64,000 nucleotides of DNA. Origin: Papaver somniferum (Eukaryota; Streptophyta; Magnoliopsida; Ranunculales; Papaveraceae). Below, one piece after another: positions 31,945 through 42,656 of the stretch. Position numbers and translations under genes: made by a program. The DNA is taken from assembly GCF_003573695.1 (NCBI RefSeq), contig NC_039362.1, positions 181,059,977 to 181,123,976 on the forward strand, given 5' to 3'. The notes beneath the pieces are model-generated. The model made no database searches. It was given only the letters and a program-made list of their open reading frames with translations, and was not told the origin of the DNA. The number at the start of each line of letters is the position of its first letter. Within the stretch, counting starts at the first letter, position 1.

Positions 31945-32954
31945 TGGCAGGTCCGGAAAGGTGTGTATAAATGATGCGATGAAAACGGGCCTACAGTAAT
32001 ACCGCAAGTGCACGGTCGTCGGTTGTAGCTCGTGCAAGTACGGGTCGATCCACAGAGATCGGGTGTGTTTCGGAAGTGTTTTAGCTATTTGGGTTCCTAG
32101 ATTTGCTTTGGGCTTAGAAGCCCTTTGGAAGTGTTGGGCTTACTGTACTATTGGGTTTGTTCTCAATAAAAGGAACTGAGCTTGGGCTCAGTTTGGTCTT
32201 TGAAGTGCAAATGGGCTTTGGCCTTAAACTTAGGCTTTTGATTAAGCCTGAATTGGATTGGGCCTTAGTGAATTTGGGCTTTGGTCTTAAACAAATAGGC
32301 TTTGGTTAAGCCCACAGATGACTGAATTGGGCTTCAGTTTGAAGTGAGCCTTGGGCTTGAGATGTATTGGGCTTAGCTATTGAACTAGGCCTTTTTGGGC
32401 TTTGGACTCAGTTGTTGAACTAGGCCTTTGCTTGGCTGCAGGAGTAGCAAGAACTGAGCTTGGCTTGGCAGGAGAAGAAGTGGCAGCAGCAACAGCCTGG
32501 CAGCAACCTTGGCAGGAGAAGTGAGCAATGCAGCAGTGGAAGATAGTGATGCAGCAGAAGCAAGAGGGGAGGCAGTGCAGCAGGCACCAGCAGCAGCACA
32601 ACAGCACAAGGCCAAGAAGAAGGAAAAGCAGTGCAGCAGTGCAGTACTGCAGGTGAAGCAACAGCAGTGACAGAATGCACAAGGAATGGCAAGAAAACAG
32701 CAAACACAAGCAATACAGGACAAGATTGAACCAAGGCCTAAGGCCAAGGGCAGGGGAAGAGAATTAAACAAAATTGAGGTAAAATTACAAAGAACACTGG
32801 GGATTTGATTCCACCATCTAACCTATCTAGGCAGTGTTACTTATGAGCTAAAATCTTGTCCCTAATGGACCTAGGTTAAGGTTCAAGCCTGCCTATGGTC
32901 CAGGGCTGCAATAGTGGAAGGTAATTAGCTTAATTCACTAGCATCACCCCTAGC

Positions 32955-33104
32955 ATTGAGTGTCTGTTTAAGGCACACTCAATCACAGGTGATGTTTGAT
33001 CCCTAACTTCATTACTTCCCCATTTCAGTTACATGTGGATGGTTAAGTCCCTAAATTCTCTAGTTCACCCCTAGCATTGAGTGTCTTCTTACAGCACACT
33101 CAAT
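32955..33104 (-). repeat. Twin hairpins in the R-U5 of element F
   Basis: Two tandem units 121 bp apart each carry ATTGAGTGT (32955-32963; 33076-33084), an 11-nt loop, and ACACTCAAT (32975-32983; 33096-33104). Both stems are perfect 9-bp. CACCCCTAGC and CACAGGTGA flank each. The pair is repeated in the other LTR at about 39206 and 39327. As they lie in the transcribed part of the LTR they would fold in the element RNA; a packaging or dimerisation role is speculation. Confidence 0.6.
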
Positions 33105-34153
33105 CACAGGTGACTTCAATCACCAAGAACATTAACATCCTAATTCAATTATACCTACAAGAATGTTCACTAAGTTCTTTCTACCCAACAAGGTTTTCAG
33201 GCTTCATCTAAGCCCCAACTGATGATCTAGAACATGTTGACAGTGAATAACATAGCAAGAACTTAACAGTGACATTTAACATTTAACAGAACAAAGCAAG
33301 AAATTAACAAAACACAGCAACTACTAGCACAATTAACTGAAACATGAAAATTAACAGAAACTCAAAATTAACAGGACATTACACTAATACATTGATATTA
33401 ACAGAACATAGTGATCATGAACTTAAACTGAGCTGAAATTGAACATTTAACAGGACACTAACATGACAGGATATAAGCATAACATAGCATTAACAGGGAT
33501 ATAACACATTGAACTGAAATTGACTGAAATGTGAAAATTAACAGGACATGAGAGTCCTGGATGTAGGCTAGACCAAACATCCCTTTCTAACACAACCCAT
33601 AGTGCTATTTATAGTCACAGACCCAAATTTCTCAAAATTATAAAATTAGGGTTTATAGAAAAATCCCCAAATTTCAACAGTGAAATTAGCTCACCTAAAC
33701 GTCAAATTGACGCCGACCCATCCCTTCTCTGACTCCCCTGTATCACTCCATGCCTTCAATTTCACTCTAGCTCAACCCAATTTATCAATTTTGCACGCCT
33801 AGGGTTTCTGAAAGAGAACGTGCAAAAATTGAGAAATTAGATGGACTAGGGAGATGGGAGTAGAGGGTATTGGTTGTTGGGTGATAGGGTGATGATGGTG
33901 GAGGTGTGGTGGTGGCAGTGAGTTGGTGGCAGAGGTGGAGAAGGTGGTGGTGTACGGTGGTTCTGCTGTGGAGAAGATGGTGGAGAGGGTATGGCTCGAT
34001 GGTTTGGGAGAGAAGGGGGGTGTGTCTGGTTAGGTGGATGGGCTCGGGTGATAGGGTGTGAGGCGGCTGCATCGAGTCTTGATGTTCCGTGACTCTGAGC
34101 TGCGAGATGCGAAGATGGTAGGTAGATCGGACGGTGATGCGGAGGCAAGCTAT

Positions 34154-34368
34154 GAGCGACCGTTGGATTATATGATACAACAAAATGAACGGTACTTGAT
34201 GGAGTTAGGTGTTGTAGTGTTAGGCGGAGATATCAAACTTTGATGCACAGCAAGGGAGCGACCGTTGGATTCAACTACCATCTAATCTGAAGGCTTGGAA
34301 TTTCAGCGCTGTGGTGCTCGGCAGAGACTTCGGATTTTGATGATCTATGAAGGAGCGACCGTCGGATG
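34154..34368 (-). repeat. Three spaced U3 repeats in element F
   Basis: GAGCGACCGTTGGAT occurs at 34154 and 34256, and GAGCGACCGTCGGAT at 34353, about 100 bp apart; the same set recurs in the other LTR. They lie upstream of the TATA box on the minus strand (in U3) and may be enhancer repeats. Confidence 0.5.
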
Positions 34369-34679
34369 CTTCTGAGAAATGATCGGATGGCTGAGAACGG
34401 AGGCGCTTTTGTGTGTAGAAAATGAGGTTGTGCGCACCATTCTTCGCGGCTTCCTTGCGTAATTTCTCCCGGCTTTTCACTACTTTTCTGCTCTTTTCGC
34501 TCCGCGACTCATCCGAACTTTATTTACCACCTAAAAATGCAAAATTAATTAATAAAAATATTTATTCATGAAAACAATGAAAATACAGAATATGGGGTAA
34601 AATGTAGAATTACTGCACAAAAGATGAGTTAAAATGCCAACAAAAAGGGATAAATAAATACAATATTTGGCACTCATCA

Positions 34680-34719
34680 AATACCCCCAAACCTGAATTT
34701 TACTTGTCCTCAAGTAAAA
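34680..34719 (-). promoter_or_regulatory. GAGGAC hairpin and polypurine tract of element F
   Basis: On the minus strand, arms TTTTACTT and AAGTAAAA (34712-34719 and 34698-34705) close on GAGGAC with a perfect 8-bp stem. AGGTTTGGGGGTAT then leads into the 3' LTR. It is the same architecture as in B at 16506 and 15235. Confidence 0.75.
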
Positions 34720-35337
34720 CAAAACTAAGGAAATCCTAACTATACCACTGTCGCTGGTCTCTCGAATGCATTTAGCGTATGCACTAAGCCTTTTAAACCA
34801 CTAAGTGTCCCTAGTGGACGAGTTGAAGTCTCGTGAAGGTTTGCTTAGAACGTACCTACAAAGTTCTAGGTAAAAATATAAGCTCATATTCCATCAAACG
34901 TGACATGTGCAAAACAGTTTAAGCTCACAGCAAAATGGAGATGTCAATCTAGCTATCGAAGGCACAATCCTAGCACTGATAACAAATAAGGACATGTGAT
35001 AAGAGTGTAAAGTGTATCTACACATGTGTAAAGAAAGATCTGAAGTTATGACTACTAATCACCAAGAGATAGTTTCTCAGGCTAAGAACTGAGGTCGAAA
35101 TCTAGCTAGCTGTCCGGACTTTACGAGAATTGTGAATGAGTTGGAGGTATTTCACAATTTCTCGCGTTGTACATCAATGGCATACACCCTCCTTGCTTAC
35201 AACACAACAACAAAAATAACTCTTTACATGACTCTTATTTACATTGACTATCTCTTTTATTTTTGGAACAAGAGATGATGGAATTGATAAATACTTGATT
35301 TTTTTTTGTATTTTTCTGATATTTTTTTCTGAATATA

Positions 35338-35371
<34 letters not shown>
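34720..35371 (-). other. 3' internal region of element F, no gene seen
   Basis: Between the hairpin and the assembly gap I see no coding sequence. It ends in a run of 31 T (35341-35371) against the gap. A homopolymer of that kind is a common cause of assembly breaks. Confidence 0.5.
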
Positions 35372-36029
35372 NNNNNNNNNNNNNNNNNNNNNNNNNNNNN
35401 NNNNNNNNNNNNNNNNNNNNNNNNNNNNNNNNNNNNNNNNNNNNNNNNNNNNNNNNNNNNNNNNNNNNNNNNNNNNNNNNNNNNNNNNNNNNNNNNNNNN
35501 NNNNNNNNNNNNNNNNNNNNNNNNNNNNNNNNNNNNNNNNNNNNNNNNNNNNNNNNNNNNNNNNNNNNNNNNNNNNNNNNNNNNNNNNNNNNNNNNNNNN
35601 NNNNNNNNNNNNNNNNNNNNNNNNNNNNNNNNNNNNNNNNNNNNNNNNNNNNNNNNNNNNNNNNNNNNNNNNNNNNNNNNNNNNNNNNNNNNNNNNNNNN
35701 NNNNNNNNNNNNNNNNNNNNNNNNNNNNNNNNNNNNNNNNNNNNNNNNNNNNNNNNNNNNNNNNNNNNNNNNNNNNNNNNNNNNNNNNNNNNNNNNNNNN
35801 NNNNNNNNNNNNNNNNNNNNNNNNNNNNNNNNNNNNNNNNNNNNNNNNNNNNNNNNNNNNNNNNNNNNNNNNNNNNNNNNNNNNNNNNNNNNNNNNNNNN
35901 NNNNNNNNNNNNNNNNNNNNNNNNNNNNNNNNNNNNNNNNNNNNNNNNNNNNNNNNNNNNNNNNNNNNNNNNNNNNNNNNNNNNNNNNNNNNNNNNNNNN
36001 NNNNNNNNNNNNNNNNNNNNNNNNNNNNN
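35372..36029. other. Assembly gap of 658 N
   Basis: Unsequenced bases inside element F. Any open frame drawn through the gap is artificial; the true length between flanks may differ from 658. Confidence 0.99.
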
Positions 36030-37300
36030 AGGAGAATAGGCATATCATTATCAATCAAATCAAAATCTCCTAAATCATCTACACATGTCACATCATGCTC
36101 ACAATCATCAATCAAATTAGCAAGTTCACACTCAGAATCATCAACATCATCAACAAATTTATTCTCATGCATCGGCAAATCAGGAGAAATATCACAATGT
36201 GACCTAGGTAGAGAATCAGACACATCAAATAGATTTTCATGCATATTAGTGTCTACAGAAGATTCAACTATTCCTATGTCATGCTCATCTTCACAGAATA
36301 ATTGTACGAATCCCATGTCAATATCAAAATCATATGAATTACAATGAGTATTAGAAAGAACAACATTCATGAAGGTCGAGGGCGAGAAGCCATATGTTAT
36401 TGAACCAACAGGTTCCACAATATTTTCATGTTCTTCTAACATATCATCATAATCATCATAATCATCATCATGGTAGCATGCATATTGGTCCTCATTAACA
36501 GTGGTGGTGTCATTAGTCGATTCATGTTCCTCTAAATTAGGTTCACATTCAACATTATTTACATGAATGGGACCAGACACTTCATTAGGGACAACATACA
36601 TTTCCTCATGAATTTCCTCCTTTTGTCGGTGAAGCAAAATCTGATCTAAATGTGCATGAATTCGTGCTGTAGATCTATCATAGTCTTGCTTACAGAGTCT
36701 TAAAGCTTCTGTGGTGGAGTCTAAATTCATGGGAGTACAAAATTCTTCGTGTTCAAATTGTGGTGAATGGTACATGTATGCATGGTCATTAGGGTCTACA
36801 AAATATTGATCGCAACCCTCAAAGGATTGATTATGGTCCCAATGACTACCATTCTCACAATTCATGGGCATTTCATACATTGGATTTTCTCTAGATGGCC
36901 TAAAATTATGCAAAATATGACAATGCTCAACAGGGTGGTCTAAACTACCACATGCGGGACATGCATAGATTTCAGGTTGCCTAAGAAAATTAGATGTGAC
37001 AGATTCCTCATGTGATTGCATTTCTAAAGCTGTGATTCGAGCTTCTAGTTGATCCATAAGTGATGATTGGGTGAGTGAGGCACTAGCAAAATGTTCATTT
37101 TCACGTTGCGATGAATGATGCATGTATGAATAGTCATTAGGGTTCATGTATTGTGGCTCGGGACTTTGAAAATGTCCATAATAATTCCTATGACTATTGA
37201 CATCATGGTCTATGGATGGTTCATAACGTGGCACATTCCCATAAGCAAGTTCTCTAAGAGTTTTATTTCCATCTCCAGGAGCAGACCAAAATCCAGACAT
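36030..37300 (-). CDS. Element F gag-like acidic protein with one zinc knuckle (3' end in gap)
   Basis: The frame starts ATG at 37300 and stays open for 423 codons to the gap. The N-terminus reads MSGFWSAPGDGNKTLRELAY. A coiled segment (SLMDQLEARITALEMQ) is followed near residue 114 by CPACGSLDHPVEHC, a CX2CX4HX4C zinc knuckle of the retroviral Gag type that binds RNA. The rest is acidic with Asp/Glu runs (YHDDDYDDYDDMLEEHEN) and repeated PNDYSYMHHS/PNDHAYMYHS phrases. The intact frame fits the element's youth. No capsid domain is recognised. The composition parallels element B's ORF. It probably packages element RNA with help from enzymes made by another element. Confidence 0.75.
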
Positions 37301-37499
37301 GATTGGCTCAAGAGCTAAGTAACTATGTTACAAAGCCCAAAATTTGGTTTTTAAAGGGTTTGGATTTTTGGAAAAATTTGGTTTTGGTGGGAGATATTGA
37401 AAATTTGGTTTAAAATGGGAGTAAAAATAAAAATTTGGTTTAAAATGGGAGCAAGTAAAAATTTGGTTTTAAAATTGGGAGCAAAGTAGAAAATTTAAA

Positions 37500-37531
<32 letters not shown>

Positions 37532-38172
37532 AAGAAGAAAATAAAATTTGGTTTTTGAAATGGGAGCAAGCCCACTGTGCAAGCCTCTAATGAAATGGAC
37601 GGAAGGCTGCGGCCTACGAAAATCCAAGTTTTAATTTTGAAAGTTTAATTTGGCCCAGTTGGTTAAGGCCTGACGTTTGTTTTAAAACTTTTGGTTTCGA
37701 GGTCCACTTACAAGTCCACAATCAGTTATGAGCTCAGCTGGGTTTAAACCCAGAGTCCAAAATACAAGTCCAATGGAAGAATTTAAACAAGCCCACACAA
37801 AATAAATACAAGCCCACAAATTAAACAACAAGCCCAAAAATAAATTATTACAAACCCAAAATAGAAAAATAAAAAGCCCAAAAAATTGGGTTAATTATTA
37901 CAAGCCCACAATTAAAAATTGGAAGCCCACAAATTGGGTTCTCTCAAATGAATGGGTTTAGGCTTACCTTTCTAGCACAGCCCAGCTGCTCTGATATTGT
38001 TGCAAAAACCCAGTTGGGTTTTGATTCTTTTCCTTGGTGGCGTCCCAGCAGAGGAAAAACAGGTTCAGAATCAGCAGGTCCAACAGCAAATGAAATGAAG
38101 CAGATGCAGATGCAAATGCTATGAAATGAAATACAAAATAGCTAAGAAACACAGATAAAACACAGCACCAAT
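37301..38172 (-). other. Leader of element F
   Basis: Non-coding. 37370-37500 holds three to four imperfect units of about 34 bp around AATTTGGTTTAAAATGGGAG, next to a T run at 37500-37523. 37750-37960 is dense in AAGCCCA (TGGGCTT on the minus strand), continuing the cluster at the U5 end of the LTR. Confidence 0.5.
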
Positions 38173-38189
38173 CCCCGGCAGCGGCGCCA
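38173..38189 (-). promoter_or_regulatory. Primer-binding site of element F (tRNA-Asp type)
   Basis: The minus strand reads TGGCGCCGCTGCCGGGG, six bases from the 5' LTR. It differs at one or two positions from the complement of the plant tRNA-Asp 3' end. Confidence 0.8.
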
Positions 38190-38195
38190 AAAACT

Positions 38196-40891
38196 TGGCA
38201 GGTCCGGAAAGGTGTGTATAAATGATGCGATGAAAACGGGCCTACAGTAATACCGCAAGTGCACGGTCGTCGGTTGTAGCTCGTGCAAGTACGGGTCGAT
38301 CCACAGAGATCGGGTGTGTTTCGGAAGTGTTTTAGCTATTTGGGTTCCTAGATTTGCTTTGGGCTTAGAAGCCCTTTGGAAGTGTTGGGCTTACTGTACT
38401 ATTGGGTTTGTTCTCAATAAAAGGAACTGAGCTTGGGCTCAGTTTGGTCTTTGAAGTGCAAATGGGCTTTGGCCTTAAACTTAGGCTTTTGATTAAGCCT
38501 GAATTGGATTGGGCCTTAGTGAATTTGGGCTTTGGTCTTAAACAAATGGGCTTTGGTTAAGCCCACAGATGACTGAATTGGGCTTCAGTTTGAAGTGAGC
38601 CTTGGGCTTGAGATGTATTGGGCTTAGCTATTGAACTAGGCCTTTTTGGGCTTTGGACTCAGTTGTTGAACTAGGCCTTTGCTTGGCTGCAGGAGTAGCA
38701 AGAACTGAGCTTGGCTTGGCAGGAGAAGAAGTGGCAGCAGCAACAGCCTGGCAACAACCTTGGCAGGAGAAGTGAGCAATGCAGCAGTGGAAGATAGTGA
38801 TGCAGCAGAAGCAAGAGGGGAGGCAGTGCAGCAGGCACCAGCAGCAGCACAACAGCACAAGGCCAAGAAGAAGGAAAAGCAGTGCAGCAGTGCAGTACTG
38901 CAGGTGAAGCAACAGCAGTGACAGAATGCACAAGGAATGGCAAGAAAACAGCAAACACAAGCAATACAGGACAAGATTGAACCAAGGCCTAAGGCCAAGG
39001 GCAGGGGAAGAGAATTAAACAAAATTGAGGTAAAATTACAAAGAACACTGGGGATTTGATTCCACCATCTAACCTATCTAGGCAGTGTTACTTATGAGCT
39101 AAAATCTTGTCCCTAATGGACCTAGGTTAAGGTTCAAGCCTGCCTATGGTCCAGGGCTGCAATAGTGGAAGGTAATTAGCTTAATTCACTAGCATCACCC
39201 CTAGCATTGAGTGTCTGTTTAAGGCACACTCAATCACAGGTGATGTTTGATCCCTAACTTCATTACTTCCCCATTTCAGTTACATGTGGATGGTTAAGTC
39301 CCTAAATTCTCTAGTTCACCCCTAGCATTGAGTGTCTTCTTACAGCACACTCAATCACAGGTGACTTCAATCACCAAGAACATTAACATCCTAATTCAAT
39401 TATACCTATAAGAATGTTCACTAAGTTCTTTCTACCCAACAAGGTTTTCAGGCTTCATCTAAGCCCCAACTGATGATCTAGAACATGTTGACAGTGAATA
39501 ACATAGCAAGAACTTAACAGTGACATTTAACATTTAACAGAACAAAGCAAGAAATTAACAAAACACAGCAACTACTAGCACAATTAACTGAAACATGAAA
39601 ATTAACAGAAACTCAAAATTAACAGGACATTACACTAACACATTGATATTAACAGAACATAGTGATCATGAACTTAAACTGAGCTGAAATTGAACATTTA
39701 ACAGGACACTAACATGACAGGATATAAGCATAACATAGCATTAACAGGGATATAACACATTGAACTGAAATTGACTGAAATGTGAAAATTAACAGGACAT
39801 GAGAGTCCTGGATGTAGGCTAGACCAAACATCCCTTTCTAACACAACCCATAGTGCTATTTATAGTCACAGACCCAAATTTCTCAAAATTATAAAATTAG
39901 GGTTTATAGAAAAATCCCCAAATTTCAACAGTGAAATTAGCTCACCTAAACGTCAAATTGACGCCGACCCATCCCTTCTCTGACTCCCCTGTATCACTCC
40001 ATGCCTTCAATTTCACTCTAGCTCAACCCAATTTATCAATTTTGCACGCCTAGGGTTTCTGAAAGAGAACGTGCAAAAATTGAGAAATTAGATGGACTAG
40101 GGAGATGGGAGTAGAGGGTATTGGTTGTTGGGTGATAGGGTGATGATGGTGGAGGTGTGGTGGTGTACGGTGGTTCTGCTGTGGAGAAGATGGTGGAGAG
40201 GGTATGGCTCGATGGTTTGGGAGAGAAGGGGGTGTGTCTGGTTAGGTGGATGGGCTCGGGTGATAGGGTGTGAGGCGGCTGCATCGAGTCTTGATGTTCC
40301 GTGACTCTGAGCTGCGAGATGCGAAGATGGTAGGTAGATCGGACGGTGATGCGGAGGCAAGCTATGAGCGACCGTTGGATTATATGATACAACAAAATGA
40401 ACGGTACTTGATGGAGTTAGGTGTTGTAGTGTTAGGCGGAGATATCAAACTTTGATGCACAGCAAGGGAGCGACCGTTGGATTCAACTACCATCTAATCT
40501 GAAGGCTTGGAATTTCAGCGCTGTGGTGCTCGGCAGAGACTTCGGATTTTGATGATCTATGAAGGAGCGACCGTCGGATGCTTCTGAGAAATGATCGGAT
40601 GGCTGAGAACGGAGGCGCTTTTGTGTGTAGAAAATGAGGTTGTGCGCACCATTCTTCGCGGCTTCCTTGCGTAATTTCTCCCGGCTTTTCACTACTTTTC
40701 TGCTCTTTTCGCTCCGCGACTCATCCGAACTTTATTTACCACCTAAAAATGCAAAATTAATTAATAAAAATATTTATTCATGAAAACAATGAAAATACAG
40801 AATATGGGGTAAAATGTAGAATTACTGCACAAAAGATGAGTTAAAATGCCAACAAAAAGGGATAAATATATACAATATTTGGCACTCATCA
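38196..40891 (-). repeat. 5' LTR of element F (2,696 bp)
   Basis: It pairs with 31945-34679. It lacks a 38-bp G/T-rich unit present at about 33908-33945 of the other copy, between GGTGGTG repeats. The TATA box is at about 39856-39864 (minus strand). Confidence 0.95.
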
Positions 40892-40896
40892 TTTAT

Positions 40897-41880
40897 CCAT
40901 TACATCGTTTTAGCGTTGTAGGCGTTGTTCCTTCGCATACAGTTTTCGCACGGTGAATAAAATGTGACAAATGATATTCTTTCTCTCTTTGCCATTTCTT
41001 TCAAGTTCTGGTGAAGATCTGATCTCCAGCATGGCCGTTTTTGTTATCACGGTCGTAGACTGGCTCTGGTGTTCTGTTGTGTAATCCTTCAACTCTTCTC
41101 AGTGTGAGTGTGATTTGGGGTGCATCATTGGCTCCTCGGTTTCTCCTTGCTGCTGCTTGAATGCAGCTCTCGGGCCGATCCATCCTTTCTCATTGTCCAT
41201 TCTGATACAGCGCTCTCCTTCTCGTCCCATCTCCTTTTCGTCCATATTGATACACTTTGTCCCATAGTTTCCCATCTATTTGTTTCGCCCTTTCCTCTCT
41301 TTTTTTGTCTCTTTCTCTGCAGGATGTTTTGTAGCTTTGTCCATATTCTATCACCAGTTCGTACTTTCGTACTTTTCTTTTCAAGTTCTGGTTTTCTATC
41401 ATCTATCGTCCATGTTCTTGAGTAAGATTGACTCGTTCTTCAATCAACATTTTTTTCTATTTCCCTCCATCGTGCGAACTTCTCCTTGTATTCTTGTCGG
41501 GTGACAACACTTACCTCATCACGATTTTTGTGGTAGGTTAATTTCCATTCCTTTCCTTGCTTGTACTGGCGGCTAGCATTGGTCTCCCTGGTTGAACGGC
41601 TTGATCCATTATGTCCAATATTGCATGTTTTCTGTAGGAGCGGCCAACTCCTTCCCTCTTCTTTTGTTAATATCGCCTATTTACATCGCTAAGAACCTTT
41701 TGGGAAAACTTTTCCGAGAAAAATAAGGAGGTGGTGTTATATCTATTTAGATCAATGATGGCTTCAAATAATAAACTAGCAATTTTTCATGGTGGACATA
41801 AAAATGATGATAATGAGAATAACAAACAAACTTTGAAAGATGATGATTTCTAGATGGTAACTAGAAGGTGGGGATAAATC
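40897..41880 (-). pseudogene. Element E leader and possible gag N-terminal remnant
   Basis: This is the 5' internal end of E on the minus strand. Short frames (41402-41190, 41183-41001, 41092-40910) are charged and Arg/Lys/Gln-rich, with coiled-coil character (ENQNLKRKVRKYELVIEY), like the N-terminal part of D's gag. No capsid motif or zinc knuckle is present. The remainder of gag and all of pol are gone; F inserted at the break or near it. The assignment to gag rests on position and composition only. Confidence 0.4.
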
Positions 41881-41883
41881 CCT

Positions 41884-41904
41884 CCCTGTTTCTAGCACCA
41901 AAAT
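41884..41904 (-). promoter_or_regulatory. Primer-binding site of element E
   Basis: The minus strand reads TTTTGGTGCTAGAAACAGGG, five bases from the LTR end. It is near-identical to the sites of A and D. Confidence 0.65.
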
Positions 41905-41909
41905 TTATT

Positions 41910-42528
41910 TGCGGAAAATCCCAGAACTACACCCGTTGTAATGATAATAACACAAAGCTGAAGTTATATAGATCAACTAAAACATTAATGATACTATTCA
42001 CCACTTGACACTAGTATGATCTTCTCAAATGCCTTGTATTGAATATGAGATGTTTCTTACATATATTACAAGATGAGTTTGTACACAACAATGGGGAAAT
42101 ATGAGGCAAAAGATAAGTTCTAATGGCTTCCTTCCCTCTCTTCTTTGATGATTTCCTTAACTTATATATCTTAATTGATCTCTCTCTATAATTTTTGAGC
42201 CCTTATATAGGAAATTGTATCATTAAAAGACAACTACGATTCACGTGCAAGATCTTTAGTTGACTGATTAATTATATTTCAGTTTGTCTTATTCGCAGGC
42301 TTTTGGGAGTTGTCTCTATCTGTCGCGTTGCTACTTAGTCCTTTGTGTTTCTTCTGCTGAGATAATCATCGCATTGTCTTTACCGTGCTGCTAATTTTCG
42401 CACCTTTCTTCCATTATCACATAATCACTATTCTGCTTATTTATTGATGATTATTGTCTCTTCGTGCTTAAGGTTTTGGCAAAGCGAAGTTGTAGATTTT
42501 TCTTGTGCGATATTTCGACGCCCCTACA
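41910..42528 (-). repeat. 5' LTR of element E (619 bp)
   Basis: It pairs with 26450-27062; minus strand TGTAGGGG...TTTCCGCA. From 42529 to 42656 lies about 130 bp of unassigned DNA before element C. Confidence 0.85.
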
Positions 42529-42656
42529 TGTATGTTTTCCTAACTTATCGCATATGATTCTTATGAATCCCAGATGCCTCACCAGTCGAGTACAATTTTT
42601 TTTCTAGAAATTACTGGTTAATCCAGTTGAGAGAAACCCGTTAGTGTGTAGTCATC

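Larger units (their letters stand above)
31945..34679 (-). repeat. 3' LTR of element F (2,735 bp)
   Basis: On the minus strand it starts TGATGAGTGCC and ends GGACCTGCCA. TATAAATAG on the minus strand at about 33605-33613 splits it into a U3 of about 1.07 kb and an unusually long R-U5 of about 1.66 kb. The U5 end (32090-32410) is crowded with TGGGCTT words. Open frames inside (for example 32377-32771, Leu/Cys-rich) are translations of CAG-rich LTR sequence and are not genes. Confidence 0.95.
31945..40891 (-). mobile_element. Element F: young gag-only LTR retrotransposon (TR-GAG type) nested in E
   Basis: LTRs of 2,735 bp (31945-34679) and 2,696 bp (38196-40891) flank a 3.5-kb interior. The duplication TTTAT (31940-31944 and 40892-40896) is perfect. 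The minus orientation follows from the primer site next to the right LTR and the polypurine tract next to the left one. I count five substitutions, one 1-bp indel and one 38-bp indel between LTRs, about 0.2% divergence, so insertion is recent. The interior has a gag-like ORF with one zinc knuckle and no visible pol; 658 bases are unsequenced, too short for a pol. Confidence 0.95.
26450..42528 (-). mobile_element. Element E: Tat-like retrotransposon lacking pol, interrupted by element F
   Basis: LTRs at 26450-27062 and 41910-42528 lie in the same, minus-strand orientation: the primer site abuts the right LTR and the purine tract abuts the left one. The internal region holds an antisense gene (plus strand, 27371-30410), the conserved spacer (30420-31944) and a gag N-terminal remnant (40897-41880). 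Protease, RT and integrase are missing. The LTRs differ at roughly 10% by eye, the oldest of the measured pairs. The flanks TGTAG (26444-26448) and TGTAT (42529-42533) match at four of five bases if the LTR starts at 26449. F sits between spacer and gag remnant. Confidence 0.85.

Noticed and set aside
32377..32771. Leu/Cys/Ala-rich 104-128-codon frames in F's LTRs (also 38628-39022)
   Set aside because: They arise from CAG/CTG-rich LTR sequence and are identical only because the LTRs are recent duplicates.
33785..34183. His/Pro/Thr-rich frames in F's LTR
   Set aside because: Translation of GGTGGTG-rich simple sequence; the frame changes with the 38-bp indel between LTRs.
35174..37300. 708-codon open frame across the N run
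   Set aside because: 658 of the bases are N; only 36030-37300 is real coding. The part beyond the gap is a poly-T translation.
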